From assembly GCA_938036825.1 (NCBI GenBank), contig CALHWD010000005.1, positions 62,001 to 126,000 of the forward strand: DNA of 64,000 nt, written 5' to 3'. This document shows, piece after piece, positions 44,110 to 52,263 of the stretch (positions are counted from its first letter, which is position 1; each line of letters begins with the position of its first letter). The notes under the pieces were generated by a model. That model was not told where the DNA came from. It saw only the letters and a program-made list of their open reading frames with translations, and ran no database searches. This stretch comes from an uncultured Candidatus Saccharibacteria bacterium. GTDB taxonomy: Bacteria > Patescibacteriota > Saccharimonadia > Saccharimonadales > Saccharimonadaceae. The position numbers and the translations under genes are program-made.

Positions 44110-45433
44110 GAGAGGTCTCCTTTTCGTTGATTGGTTGGTAAGCTGCCTGGCGTGATAATTGGAAGGCCAGGCCAAGCGCACCAGCAATAAATACCATACT
44201 GGTGCCACCAAAGCTCAGCAATGGCAGCGTAATACCCGTCAGCGGGAAGACTCCAATCATCGACGCTACATTTAGCATAACATGTGCACCCAGCCAGCCA
44301 AAGACTCCAGCTACCACCAGGCACATTGTCGTATCAGGCAAGCGCTCGGCAATCTTCAGTAGGCGTAGCAGTAGTGCTGCAAATAGCGCCAGCACAACCA
44401 CCGCCCCCACAAAGCCAAACGTTTCACCAATGATAGCAAAGACTGAATCGTTAATCGCCTCAGGGAGGTAGCCCGTCGCTTGGATACTGTTACCAATGCC
44501 CAGGCCAAATAGCCCGCCTGTACCCAGCGCAATCTTGGCATTCTTGATGTGGTAGTCATCATCATTGCTACTAGTGGCATGATCATCCCCCTGGAAGAAG
44601 GTCGCCACCCGCTCCATGCGGTGCGGTGCGATGACGATGAGCAGCAGCACCAGTGCCACACAACCCGCCGCCAGGTAACCCAGCCAGCGCCAGCTCATGC
44701 CACTCATCACTACCATGCATGCTACCATGGCAGTAAGTGCCAGACCCGTGCCCATATCCTTTTGCAAAAATATCACGAAAAAGAGCGCTGCGCACATCAT
44801 AATTACCATGGGGATGATCGTCTGGTGGAGGTCGTTTATCACCCCCTGACGCATTCGTGTGCCAAGGAAGAGTGCCATATAGATAAGCATGCCAAACTTC
44901 AGCATCTCGGCTGGCTGGAAGCTCCCTAGTGGCCCCAGCGAGAACCAGCGGCACGCCCCAAGGCTACACTGAGCAATCGCCGAGACATGTAGCATATTGC
45001 CAAGAACAAACAGCAGTGCACACAGCACAAAACCGCTCGCTAGCAGCGTACCCGCCTTCTGGCGCAGCCATGCAAAGGGTACGAGCGACAACCCCACAAA
45101 AGCGCTAATTGACAGGAGCAAGCTCACCGTCTGCTTAATGGCAAAGTAGCCATCGGTGTAGTAGTTGGTGTTGTGCGCAGAGTTGAGCACATTGGCACGC
45201 TGCGGGCCAATGGCATACATCACTACCAAACCCAGCAGCATGAGCAACCCCACCCAGAGGATGATCTGATAGTCCGGCCGGTGCAAACGTGGTACAGCAG
45301 CGGATGAAGCAGTGGCAGCATTGCGCGTGGTGCGTTGCTCGCGGCGCACTGGCTGAACCGACCGATCCGAGGCCGATCGGTGTACAGCACGGGTGCGACG
45401 GCGAGCAGGCGACACCTTAGATATGCCCCCCAC
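44045..45433 (-). CDS. ftsW: FtsW/RodA/SpoVE-family lipid II polymerase
   Basis: 462 residues with a GTG start at 45433; a GTG at 45415 is an alternative with GGGGGG upstream. A ~50-residue basic cytoplasmic extension precedes about ten membrane spans. Family motifs include LGPLGSFQPAEMLKFGMLIYMALFL, FLQKDMGTGL, NDSVFAIIGETFGF and GVFPLTGITLPLLSFGGTSM. SEDS proteins polymerise glycan strands together with a class B PBP, here the product of 46445-48199. Its C-terminal tail overlaps the start of murG by 65 bases. Context favours the division role (FtsW) over elongation (RodA). Confidence 0.9.
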   Translation of the reverse strand: MGGISKVSPARRRTRAVHRSASDRSVQPVRREQRTTRNAATASSAAVPRLHRPDYQIILWVGLLMLLGLVVMYAIGPQRANVLNSAHNTNYYTDGYFAIKQTVSLLLSISAFVGLSLVPFAWLRQKAGTLLASGFVLCALLFVLGNMLHVSAIAQCSLGACRWFSLGPLGSFQPAEMLKFGMLIYMALFLGTRMRQGVINDLHQTIIPMVIMMCAALFFVIFLQKDMGTGLALTAMVACMVVMSGMSWRWLGYLAAGCVALVLLLIVIAPHRMERVATFFQGDDHATSSNDDDYHIKNAKIALGTGGLFGLGIGNSIQATGYLPEAINDSVFAIIGETFGFVGAVVVLALFAALLLRLLKIAERLPDTTMCLVVAGVFGWLGAHVMLNVASMIGVFPLTGITLPLLSFGGTSMVFIAGALGLAFQLSRQAAYQPINEKETSHEATGSRRWIGRARYAGRRRH

Positions 45434-46445
45434 CCAGCGCCATCATCAGGCCAATAAAACCTGTCACGCAAGAGATTACCCAGAAACGCATCGTCACCTT
45501 TACCTCCGGCCAACCGACTGCTTGGAAGTGCTGGTGAATTGGTGCCGAGATAAACACCTTGCGGTGGAAGAACTTCTTGCTGAGGATTTGAATAAGGCTC
45601 GAGCCCGCCTCTACCACAAACAGCACACCAATGACCGGCAGCAAAAACAGCGTATTCGTCAGCATCGCCACGACGCCCAGGCTCGTCCCAAAGGCAAAGC
45701 TCCCCACGTCGCCCATAAAGAACCGTGCTGGATAGATATTAAACCACAGGTAGCTCAGCAGCACTCCCACTACGGTGAAGCAAAAGCCCGCCAGTTGCAA
45801 ATGCCCCTGTAGCAAAGCAATCACCCCGAAGATGCAATAGCTTACCGCCAGCAGTCCACCAGCCAGACCATCCAGGCCATCGCTAATGTTCACCGCGTTG
45901 CCAGTTGCCACTACTGCAAAGATAAAGAGCGGGACGATCCACGGGCCGAGCTGCCAGTCGCCAAGGTATGGCACATGCACTGTTGTATAGCCCAGCTTAA
46001 CGTAGAAGAACCAGGCCAGTACCGCCGCCATCACCGCAATCATCGAGAACTTCAGCCAGGCGCGCAGACCCGCCGAGCCCGAGCCATCACTATTGATATT
46101 GATCACATCGTCCAGCAGCCCCACTGCCCCACCACCAAGCAATGCCGCCAGTGGGAGCCAGGTCTGGGCTCGGTCGAGATTAAACCCCAGCGTCACCACA
46201 GCAATGGCCACAATGCCAACCATCCCTGCCATAGTGGGGATATCGCGCGTGAATTTATCGGCATGCAGCTTAGTAAAGACCGTCAATTCCTCGCCCGTTG
46301 TGCTCGCGGCCCGCTGTTTTTTCCAGAACTTATAGCGGTAGGCAAAGTAGGTGTAGAGCGGCGTGAGGGCCATCGCTAGCAAAAAAGCCGCAACGCTGAG
46401 GAGAAATGTCGCGTTGAGCTCGCGAACGAGTGTGGTGAGGTTCAT
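45417..46445 (-). CDS. mraY: Phospho-MurNAc-pentapeptide transferase MraY
   Basis: 342 residues from the ATG at 46445, which overlaps the PBP stop as TAATG, indicating coupling. MraY makes lipid I by moving phospho-MurNAc-pentapeptide to undecaprenyl phosphate. Motifs: GLLDDVININ, NAVNISDGLDGLAGG, FMGDVGSFAFG and PIHQHFQ. Ten spans fit the family. Confidence 0.94.
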   Translation of the reverse strand: MNLTTLVRELNATFLLSVAAFLLAMALTPLYTYFAYRYKFWKKQRAASTTGEELTVFTKLHADKFTRDIPTMAGMVGIVAIAVVTLGFNLDRAQTWLPLAALLGGGAVGLLDDVININSDGSGSAGLRAWLKFSMIAVMAAVLAWFFYVKLGYTTVHVPYLGDWQLGPWIVPLFIFAVVATGNAVNISDGLDGLAGGLLAVSYCIFGVIALLQGHLQLAGFCFTVVGVLLSYLWFNIYPARFFMGDVGSFAFGTSLGVVAMLTNTLFLLPVIGVLFVVEAGSSLIQILSKKFFHRKVFISAPIHQHFQAVGWPEVKVTMRFWVISCVTGFIGLMMALGGGHI

Positions 46446-48199
46446 TATGGTGTGTGTCCTTTCGGCTCGAGCTTCATGTAGTCGAGCAACCAATTAGATA
46501 TATCCGTGAAAATCGGGTGAGCGTCTTGACCCCCCTGCATATTCAGCCCTTTGCCCGAAACCTCCACCATAATAACATACGCTGGCGTTTTGCCAACCTC
46601 CCCACCAAAACCGAGGTAGGTGCCAATAGTTTGGTTAGAAATATACTTACCATCCTTGATGGTTTGCGATGTACCCGTCTTGCCGCCAATGTAGAACCCC
46701 GCACGGTCACCACCCGCATAAAAGGCCTGGCGCGCTTGGTGCACCATTTCGCGCACAGTGGTAGATGACTGTGGCTTGATGACATGAGCATACGAAGCTT
46801 TGCGCGCAGCCTTGGCAAAGGTACCATTGTCGTCAATCGTCCCCGCAATGACGGTGGGGCTATAGTACGTCCCACCATTAATAATCGCACTAAAGCCAGC
46901 CGAGACCTGTAGCATCGTCGCATCCATCCCCTGGCCAAAGGACATATTAGAGTAGCGCACTGCATTGCCCTGCTGCTGGGTGGGCGATACGATATTACCC
47001 TTAGCCTCACCAGCCAGTTCCACTCCCGTCAGCTGCCCAAGACGAAAGCGCTTATGGAAGTAGTCATACATCGTGTCGCGCGCCTGGCGCGTGATGTAGC
47101 TGCCATTGCCCAAGCGCTGTGCAACGGTGACCATACCAGTGTTGAGCGACCAATTAAGGGCGTGCTGCATGGTAATGTTGCCCGTCTGGCCCTTGCTGGC
47201 ATTGCCGATAGTGATGTCGTCTACCTTGATGCTATCGGTATTATTGTACGTCGTTTGCGGCGTGATAACCCCTTTGTCGATGCCCGTTGCTACTGTGAAT
47301 GTCTTGATATCAGAGCCCGGTTCGTATGGCGTGGTGATGGTGTTGTTGTTGAGCGCGGCGACGCTTTTGATCGTCTTCAGGTTGGACGGGTCGTAGGTGG
47401 GGAGGTTGGCCATGGCTAAGACTTGGCCATTCTGTGGGTTCATCACGACGGCACTAACATCGGTCGCGCCACTGCGCTTGGCTCCATCGACGAGCGCTTG
47501 CTCGACCCTCGTCTGGATGTTGCGATCGATCGTCAGCACCATGTTGGTCCCATTCTTGGCGGGCTGGTTGATATTCGTCCGGCCAATGGTTAGCGGTACT
47601 GAGCGGATATCTGTCACTGTCTTAAGCACCCCATCCGTGCCGCGCAGTTTATCATCATTGGCCTGTTCGAAGCCGTACTTCCCCTTACCCTCGGCATCGA
47701 CAAAGCCCAGCACCTGGCTGGCCAATTGCCCTTCTGGGTAGACGCGCTGGCTCATCGCATCAAAGCCCACCCCAGCGAGATTCTCCTTCTTGATAAGTTC
47801 AGCCTGCTTACGGCTCACTTTGGTGGCAAGCACCTGGTAACGGCTTGGCTTACGCGTGATGTATTGGCGAAAATTCTCACGCACATTACCACCAGCGACC
47901 CGGTTGAGGACCGTCACAATCTTGTCTACGTCTGTCACAGCCATCGGGTCGGCCCACACGGTATAGACCGTCTCATTCATGACAAGTTTGGCGGGAGTAG
48001 TACCATCCATGGTGTATATCTCACCGCGCTGGGCGCGCAGACGAAATTGCTTGACTTGCTCGCTATCAGCCTGCGACACATAGTAGTCATGCTGCAGCAA
48101 TTGCACATACCCCAGGCGCAGCACAAACACCACAAGTAGCCCGCCGAGCACAGCGGCGAGCGCCTGAGCGCGTGGCGTAGCAAGATGGCGCTGCAGCAT
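46445..48199 (-). CDS. Class B penicillin-binding protein (FtsI/PBP2-like transpeptidase)
   Basis: 584 residues. One N-terminal span (ALAAVLGGLLVVFVLRLGYV), a dimerisation domain, then the transpeptidase domain. The active-site SxxK is SDIK in YEPGSDIKTFTVA; SxN is SLN in NWSLNTGM; KTGT is in GGKTGTSQ. The residues TF usual after PGS are replaced by DI. It cross-links peptidoglycan together with FtsW. The gene starts 3 bases after the ftsL-like stop codon. Confidence 0.9.
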   Translation of the reverse strand: MLQRHLATPRAQALAAVLGGLLVVFVLRLGYVQLLQHDYYVSQADSEQVKQFRLRAQRGEIYTMDGTTPAKLVMNETVYTVWADPMAVTDVDKIVTVLNRVAGGNVRENFRQYITRKPSRYQVLATKVSRKQAELIKKENLAGVGFDAMSQRVYPEGQLASQVLGFVDAEGKGKYGFEQANDDKLRGTDGVLKTVTDIRSVPLTIGRTNINQPAKNGTNMVLTIDRNIQTRVEQALVDGAKRSGATDVSAVVMNPQNGQVLAMANLPTYDPSNLKTIKSVAALNNNTITTPYEPGSDIKTFTVATGIDKGVITPQTTYNNTDSIKVDDITIGNASKGQTGNITMQHALNWSLNTGMVTVAQRLGNGSYITRQARDTMYDYFHKRFRLGQLTGVELAGEAKGNIVSPTQQQGNAVRYSNMSFGQGMDATMLQVSAGFSAIINGGTYYSPTVIAGTIDDNGTFAKAARKASYAHVIKPQSSTTVREMVHQARQAFYAGGDRAGFYIGGKTGTSQTIKDGKYISNQTIGTYLGFGGEVGKTPAYVIMVEVSGKGLNMQGGQDAHPIFTDISNWLLDYMKLEPKGHTP

Positions 48200-48202
48200 G
48201 GG

Positions 48203-48556
48203 CTACTCGCTGGCGTACGCTGTAGTGGCTGGTGTTGTCATCGTCTTGGCCACACTACTACCCTGCACTTCCTTAAGGGCAGTCAGACGGGCGTTGTCGA
48301 CCTCCAGGTCCTTCTTTTGCTCGCTGAGGGCAGAGATCTTGTCGTCGATCTTGCTGGCCTCGTAGCCATAGCTGACCGTATGCGTTGCCTGCGCCAGATA
48401 TATCAAGCCAAGGATGGTGATAAGGAGGGCAATCAGCACTGTGTGGGTGATTGGCCCAAGTTTGATAGCCGAAGCAAAAGCAACGGTGTTGCGGTTGCGC
48501 TTCCAGGTGCTCTGGCGTCGACTATTAAATTGCATTGTCCGTGTGTAGGTTGTCAT
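48203..48556 (-). CDS. FtsL-like small division protein
   Basis: 117 residues. Basic N-terminus, one span (PITHTVLIALLITILGLIYL), then a short coiled coil with heptad-like leucines (ASKIDDKISALSEQKKDLEV followed by DNARLTALKEV). Size, topology and position between rsmH and the PBP gene match FtsL. No Shine-Dalgarno precedes the ATG; instead 38 nt upstream contain no G on the minus strand. Confidence 0.72.
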   Translation of the reverse strand: MTTYTRTMQFNSRRQSTWKRNRNTVAFASAIKLGPITHTVLIALLITILGLIYLAQATHTVSYGYEASKIDDKISALSEQKKDLEVDNARLTALKEVQGSSVAKTMTTPATTAYASE

Positions 48557-48608
48557 TGTGGTGGTGTTTGTGTTGTTTAGTGTTGGTATGGGGTCGTTTT
48601 TAGGTCTA

Positions 48609-48635
48609 GGTGGGGCGGATAGCGCGCCGCCCCAG
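48609..48635 (-). promoter_or_regulatory. GC-rich hairpin in the ftsL leader
   Basis: GGGGCGG and CCGCCCC form a strong stem with a short loop. No U-run follows on the minus strand, so it is more likely an RNA-processing, stability or translation-control element than a terminator. Confidence 0.5.
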
Positions 48636-48656
48636 CGCGAGGTCTTAGGCCAAGGG

Positions 48657-48725
48657 TTATTTGCCGTGGCGGACCAATACGGTTGTCGTGATTGATTGAT
48701 TTTGTACGGGGATACGAACTGGCAT
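48657..48725 (-). CDS. 22-codon small ORF between rsmH and ftsL
   Basis: Encodes MPVRIPVQNQSITTTVLVRHGK. AAAGGAG lies 8 nt before the ATG, the best Shine-Dalgarno in this cluster. The ORF begins 24 bases after the rsmH stop and ends just before a GC-rich hairpin and the G-free ftsL leader. It may be a leader peptide or a small protein. Confidence 0.5.
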   Translation of the reverse strand: MPVRIPVQNQSITTTVLVRHGK

Positions 48726-48748
48726 GTCCCTACTCCTTTTTTTGTTTT

Positions 48749-49639
48749 TTATATTTTTGCGGCGGCTCGCAGCTTGGCGCTGCGGGCACGCGGATTGTAA
48801 GCATCGTCATGGCTGCCCGCGATTGGCTTCTTGGTGAGGATGCGTAGCTCGGCCTCGTAGCCTGCCTGGCGCTGCTCTGCAAAGAAGCGCTTGACGAGCC
48901 GATCCTCGAGGCTATGGAAGCTGATCACTCCCACTCGTCCACCAGTGCGCAGCAAGGCTGGCACCAGCTGGAGCGTCTGCTCTACCTGCGTCAATTCGTC
49001 ATTGACGGCAATGCGGACTGCCTGAAAGGTACGCGTGGCTGGATGGGTCTTGCCCCGCTTGCCACGGGTAGCGTGCTCGATGACGCTAGCGAGTTCTCCA
49101 GTACTCGACAGTGGCCGGGCCGCGCAAATAGCTGCAGCATAGCGCCGTGCCTTTGCCGGCGATTCTTCGCCGTAGCGGGCGATTAGTCGAGCGAGCTCTG
49201 CCTCTGCCATGTGGTTGACAATCTGCTCGGCAGTCATCGCCTGGCGTTGATCCATCCGCATATCAAGCGGGCCAGTGTGTGTAAAGGAAAACCCTCGGTC
49301 AGCTCGATCGAGCTGTGGTGACGACACCCCCAAATCCAGCAGCAGCAAATCAAACTGCTCGCCCTCGCGAACCAACTGCTGTGCTGCCTGCAAAAAATCA
49401 CAATGCATCAGCCGTGCGCCCTGCCCTGCCAAGCTACCAAGCTGCGACAAAGCATACTGGTCGCGATCGACCAAACACGCCGTGGTATACGTCTGGGTCT
49501 GCTCGAGAATCGCTGTGGCATGGCCGCCATACCCCGCCGTCAGGTCGAGATAGCGCTCACCTGGACGTGGCTGGAGCTGGGCCAACACTGCCTCCAGCAA
49601 TACCGGAACATGAAGTGGTGGATGTGCTTTGATACTCAT
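48749..49639 (-). CDS. rsmH: 16S rRNA (cytosine-N4)-methyltransferase RsmH
   Basis: 296 residues, typical length; methylates C1402 of 16S rRNA with SAM. The SAM-binding motif is LDLTAGYGGHA, and LLLDLGVSSPQLDRADRGFSF, ATRTFQAVRIAVNDEL and VISFHSLEDRLVKRFF are hallmark motifs. It belongs to the mraZ-led cluster but is separated from mraZ by 605 bases. Confidence 0.94.
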   Translation of the reverse strand: MSIKAHPPLHVPVLLEAVLAQLQPRPGERYLDLTAGYGGHATAILEQTQTYTTACLVDRDQYALSQLGSLAGQGARLMHCDFLQAAQQLVREGEQFDLLLLDLGVSSPQLDRADRGFSFTHTGPLDMRMDQRQAMTAEQIVNHMAEAELARLIARYGEESPAKARRYAAAICAARPLSSTGELASVIEHATRGKRGKTHPATRTFQAVRIAVNDELTQVEQTLQLVPALLRTGGRVGVISFHSLEDRLVKRFFAEQRQAGYEAELRILTKKPIAGSHDDAYNPRARSAKLRAAAKI

Positions 49640-50244
49640 ACGTTTCTTATGGTAGCATAGTGAGCCATAATATTCTTGCCTGGTGGCACGCTATTATCAT
49701 ACTCATATCTACAATGCAACAGCATACGGCTTCTCGCTTTGGTGGATCGGCCTGCTGCTGAGGGAGTGTGAGAATCTGTTGTTGTCCCAACAGATTCTCA
49801 GCCCAACGCAAGAGGTCGATACTCGGGGAGTGTCGACCCTTACAGAGTTCCCGAATGCAGTAGGCGATACATCAAAGCAATGTACGCTATTGTTTCTACA
49901 AAGATACGCCCCGCTCAGGCTACTGCGAGATAGTCCGATGCGGGTTCGAGATCACCCACCTGGTAGCGAAACCTGTTTGTTTTCGCATAAAATGTGTTTG
50001 TTTTTGTTGACGATCTTTGTTTGTACCAGGCCGAGAGAGCCCGTCAAAGATCGTTTGAGAGACTTATGTGTATAATTGCCGCAGCAATTATGTGAGGTGG
50101 AGTTTTTTGGGAGGTGTTTGTGAGGAAGGTGCGCCCGACAGGGTTTTGCGTGGGTCGGGTGCCCACATGGCTCACTACCAGATGGTCGATCTCGAGGATA
50201 TCAGTTACACGTACTTGTTAAAGAGCGTCACAAAAACAGCCTTG
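49640..50244. other. 605-base gap between mraZ and rsmH
   Basis: In most bacteria these genes are adjacent. Here the gap holds structured element copy 3 in the opposite orientation (49736-49878), an inverted repeat ACGATCTTTG/CAAAGATCGT (50011-50054) and a perfect hairpin ATAATTGC/GCAATTAT (50072-50091). No gene is convincing. Confidence 0.55.
49736..49878 (+). repeat. Four-copy structured element, copy 3
   Basis: The outer stem uses GCTTTG/CAAAGC, ATCG/CGAT and CCTGCTGC/GCAGTAGG. The inner hairpin is AATCTGTTG/CAACAGATT. Conserved blocks CAGCCC, GCAAGAGGTCGATA, TGTCGACCCTTACAGAGTTCC are in the same order as in the other copies. It is antisense to the mraZ-rsmH transcript. Confidence 0.7.
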
Positions 50245-50607
50245 CTACTCGGCCTGCTCTGGTGCCATCAGGCGCCAATACTGGCCAGCGCGCACCGCTA
50301 CAACCTCGCGCGATATCCCAGCATAATCCAGCAGATGCTGCTCTACTGTTACCCTGCCCTGCTTCTGGTCCAGAGTGGCAGCAGTCTTGCCGCGCCGGAA
50401 CTTGACGTTGAGGTCGGCGACATGTTCATCCAGGATGCTACCTGTCAGTGCTGGCTCTACCTGGCTATCCCACACATCCTGCGCATACAGGTGGAGGTAG
50501 CTGCCAAAGCCACGCGTCAGGACCACGCCGCTGGCGAACTCCGCCCGAAGCTCCGTCGGTATGGTGAGCCGACGCTTGTCATCCAGCTTGCGTTCGAAGT
50601 AATCCAT
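50245..50607 (-). CDS. mraZ: Transcriptional regulator MraZ
   Basis: 120 residues with two AbrB-like swapped-hairpin repeats: DDKRRLTIPTELRAEF and DQKQGRVTVEQHLLDYAGI. The DxxGR-type motif of repeat 1 is KLDDKRRLTIP. MraZ binds GTGGG-type repeats upstream of its own cluster and controls division genes; such repeats are present at 50677-50742. Confidence 0.92.
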   Translation of the reverse strand: MDYFERKLDDKRRLTIPTELRAEFASGVVLTRGFGSYLHLYAQDVWDSQVEPALTGSILDEHVADLNVKFRRGKTAATLDQKQGRVTVEQHLLDYAGISREVVAVRAGQYWRLMAPEQAE

Positions 50608-50676
50608 GGGGTGTGGCGATCCTTACAGATGAATTATTTTGTTTTTGTGCAGTGGTGTTTGTTTTTCTCGTGGTTA

Positions 50677-50742
50677 CCCACTTTCTTCCACTACTCCCAC
50701 TATACTACCCACTCTCACCCACACGCAACCCCTTTTACCCAC
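50677..50742 (-). promoter_or_regulatory. MraZ operator array
   Basis: On the minus strand GTGGG occurs at positions starting 50681, 50700, 50712, 50722 and 50742, with a GTGGA between the first two. Spacing is mostly 9-12 bases, as for known MraZ boxes (TGGG repeats near 10 bp). A TAGTAT/GTATAG -10-like sequence lies inside the array, so bound MraZ would block the promoter. Confidence 0.8.
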
Positions 50743-50765
50743 GGCGTTCCCCGCCGCGCTGACGC

Positions 50766-50841
50766 TTATCCACAAATCTGTGGAAAAGCTCAACCAGTAT
50801 CAGGGGTCAGTTGCTTTCCACAGCATCTATGGTGTTGATAA
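50766..50841. promoter_or_regulatory. Cluster of DnaA-box-like 9-mers
   Basis: TTATCCACA (50766-50774, plus), TTTTCCACA (50787-50779, minus), CTTTCCACA (50814-50822, plus, two mismatches) and TTATCAACA (50841-50833, minus). The first is a consensus DnaA box. They lie upstream of the MraZ operators. Confidence 0.6.
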
Positions 50842-50965
50842 GAATAAGCGATATTGTTGAGTGTTTTGATCTGATCTAAGCGCGCCTATAGTGGGCGTAT
50901 CTTACTATTTCACACGCACAAAATTAGAAAATACGCTGATTTTATGGCATTATAAGCAAAATAGC

Positions 50966-50994
50966 TTGACGCAGCTCTCATATATTGATATATA
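50966..50994 (+). promoter_or_regulatory. Cassette promoter, copy 2
   Basis: TTGACG (50966-50971), 17-nt spacer, TATATA (50989-50994); same layout and near-identical -10 surroundings as 1517-1545. Confidence 0.7.
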
Positions 50995-51010
50995 TATTAG
51001 CTTTTTAGCT

Positions 51011-51054
51011 CAGAGGTTCGTCTCAAAGAGCAAAAAGCAGCTCTTTGGCCTCTG
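51011..51054 (+). promoter_or_regulatory. Two-tier 5'-UTR hairpin, cassette copy 2
   Basis: Outer CAGAGG/CCTCTG (51011-51016, 51049-51054), inner AAAGAGC/GCTCTTT (51025-51031, 51040-51046), with an 8-nt bulge on the 5' side and 2 nt on the 3' side as in copy 1. Confidence 0.65.
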
Positions 51055-51073
51055 CTGATCTCAGGAGATCATC

Positions 51074-51277
51074 ATGACGATGAAGAAGTACAAGGTCGAG
51101 GTTGACACAACCATTGGCGGGTCTTACCCGCTAAAACAGACCTTCAAGAGTCCAGATTATGCTGCCACCTTTTTACAAGGAGCAGCAACACGTGGGGATT
51201 TTCTACCCACAACCCTGAGCTCCTACATCAATGCAAAGCTCATAGTATCATTTAGATGCTATGAGAACAGAGGCTAA
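51074..51277 (+). CDS. Small soluble protein (cassette cargo, copy 2)
   Basis: 67 residues (starting MTMKKYKVEVDTTIGGSYPL), soluble, probably a small beta/alpha fold. No family recognised and no similarity to the 82-residue membrane protein at 1631-1879, although promoter, 5' hairpin and 3' element are shared. AGGAGAT precedes the ATG. The stop TAA is 2 bases before the 3' element. Confidence 0.65.
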   Translation: MTMKKYKVEVDTTIGGSYPLKQTFKSPDYAATFLQGAATRGDFLPTTLSSYINAKLIVSFRCYENRG

Positions 51278-51279
51278 AT

Positions 51280-51394
51280 AGCCCACCAACACAACCCGCC
51301 ATATCGCCACCACGCCTGATTGAGTACTCTATATGAGTATTCTCGGGCCTGGAAGCCCGATTTGGTCGTGACAGTTGGTGGGCTGTGTTTTTTG
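51280..51394 (+). ncRNA. Structured 3' element with terminator, cassette copy 2
   Basis: Closing stem AGCCCACCAA (51280-51289) / TTGGTGGGCT (51375-51384). Inner stems GAGTACTC/GAGTATTC (51322-51329, 51335-51342) and CGGGC/GCCCG (51344-51348, 51355-51359), plus CACG-CC/GGTCGTG. Six T at 51388-51393. Stem order and linker TCT between the two inner hairpins match copy 1 while the paired bases differ. Confidence 0.65.
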
Positions 51395-51401
51395 CCAAGA
51401 A

Positions 51402-51428
51402 AAAACCGGCTGATATGGAGCCAGTTTT
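51402..51428 (-). terminator. Terminator of galU
   Basis: Minus strand AAAACTGGCT and AGCCGGTTTT form a stem with one mismatch, followed by T residues. Confidence 0.7.
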
Positions 51429-51441
51429 CATTATTTCTCCC

Positions 51442-52263
51442 CTACCCCTGATGCTCGAGGAGCCAGTTGTTGGCTGCTACCCAGGTCTCGAGCGTGCCAG
51501 TGTCGAGGTAGTGACCCTTGGTGGGGACGACGGCCATGTGGCCACCAGCAGCGAGGTAGTCGTTGAAGGGATCAGTGATATAGTATTCGCCCGCGACGTC
51601 ATCGCGGTCGGCGTGGGCGGCAATGCGCTGCAGGAGGTCGTGGCTGAGGACGTATTTGCTGACATTGATCATCTCGCTTGGTGCCTTACCTGGCGCTGGC
51701 TTCTCTATCACGCCGCGCAGACGGCCATCATCGGCAACATCCAGCACGCCGTAGTGGCTGAGCTGGTCGGGTGGCATGTGCACGCCCAGGATAGCCGAGC
51801 GGTCCTCCCCTGCTGCCTCAATGAGGCGCGCCACCTCTGATGTGCCATCGGCGTTATACACACAGTCATCGCCCATCAGCACGACCACTGGCTCACCTGG
51901 GTCGAGCTGCGGCACCACGAGGCTGACCGGGATGGCTGTACCATACTTACCATAGCTCGATTGCACCATGTAGTGTAGGTTGACCTTCGGTGGAGCGATG
52001 AGGGGCAAGAGATCTGCCTTACCATTGCGTCGCAGATAATTATTGAGATCGACGTTAGAGCGGTAGAAGTCGCGAATCTGCGTACTCTGCTCGCTCACCA
52101 CGAAGTAGATATCGCGAATGCCCGCCGCGATGCAGTCTTGCACGGCGTAGTCTACTACCGGGCGGTTACCCAGCGGCAGCATGCATTTTTCGATCGTCTT
52201 GGTGACGGGCAGGCGCCGTGTCCCCCAGCCTGCTACGGGGATGATTGCTTTGGTGCATTGCAT
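51442..52263 (-). CDS. galU: UTP--glucose-1-phosphate uridylyltransferase
   Basis: 273 residues; makes UDP-glucose from UTP and glucose-1-phosphate. The nucleotide-binding signature is IPVAGWGTRRLPVTKTIEKCMLP; VVLMGDDCVY holds the metal-binding Asp and GVIEKPAPGKAPSEMINVSKYVL the sugar loop. AAGGAGA precedes the ATG. Its 5' end overlaps the upstream HAD gene by 98 bases. Confidence 0.93.
   Translation of the reverse strand: MQCTKAIIPVAGWGTRRLPVTKTIEKCMLPLGNRPVVDYAVQDCIAAGIRDIYFVVSEQSTQIRDFYRSNVDLNNYLRRNGKADLLPLIAPPKVNLHYMVQSSYGKYGTAIPVSLVVPQLDPGEPVVVLMGDDCVYNADGTSEVARLIEAAGEDRSAILGVHMPPDQLSHYGVLDVADDGRLRGVIEKPAPGKAPSEMINVSKYVLSHDLLQRIAAHADRDDVAGEYYITDPFNDYLAAGGHMAVVPTKGHYLDTGTLETWVAANNWLLEHQG

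Noticed and set aside
49920..49975. tRNA-like GGGTTCGAGATCACCC
   Set aside because: Only a T-arm-like segment; no anticodon or acceptor stem can be formed around it.
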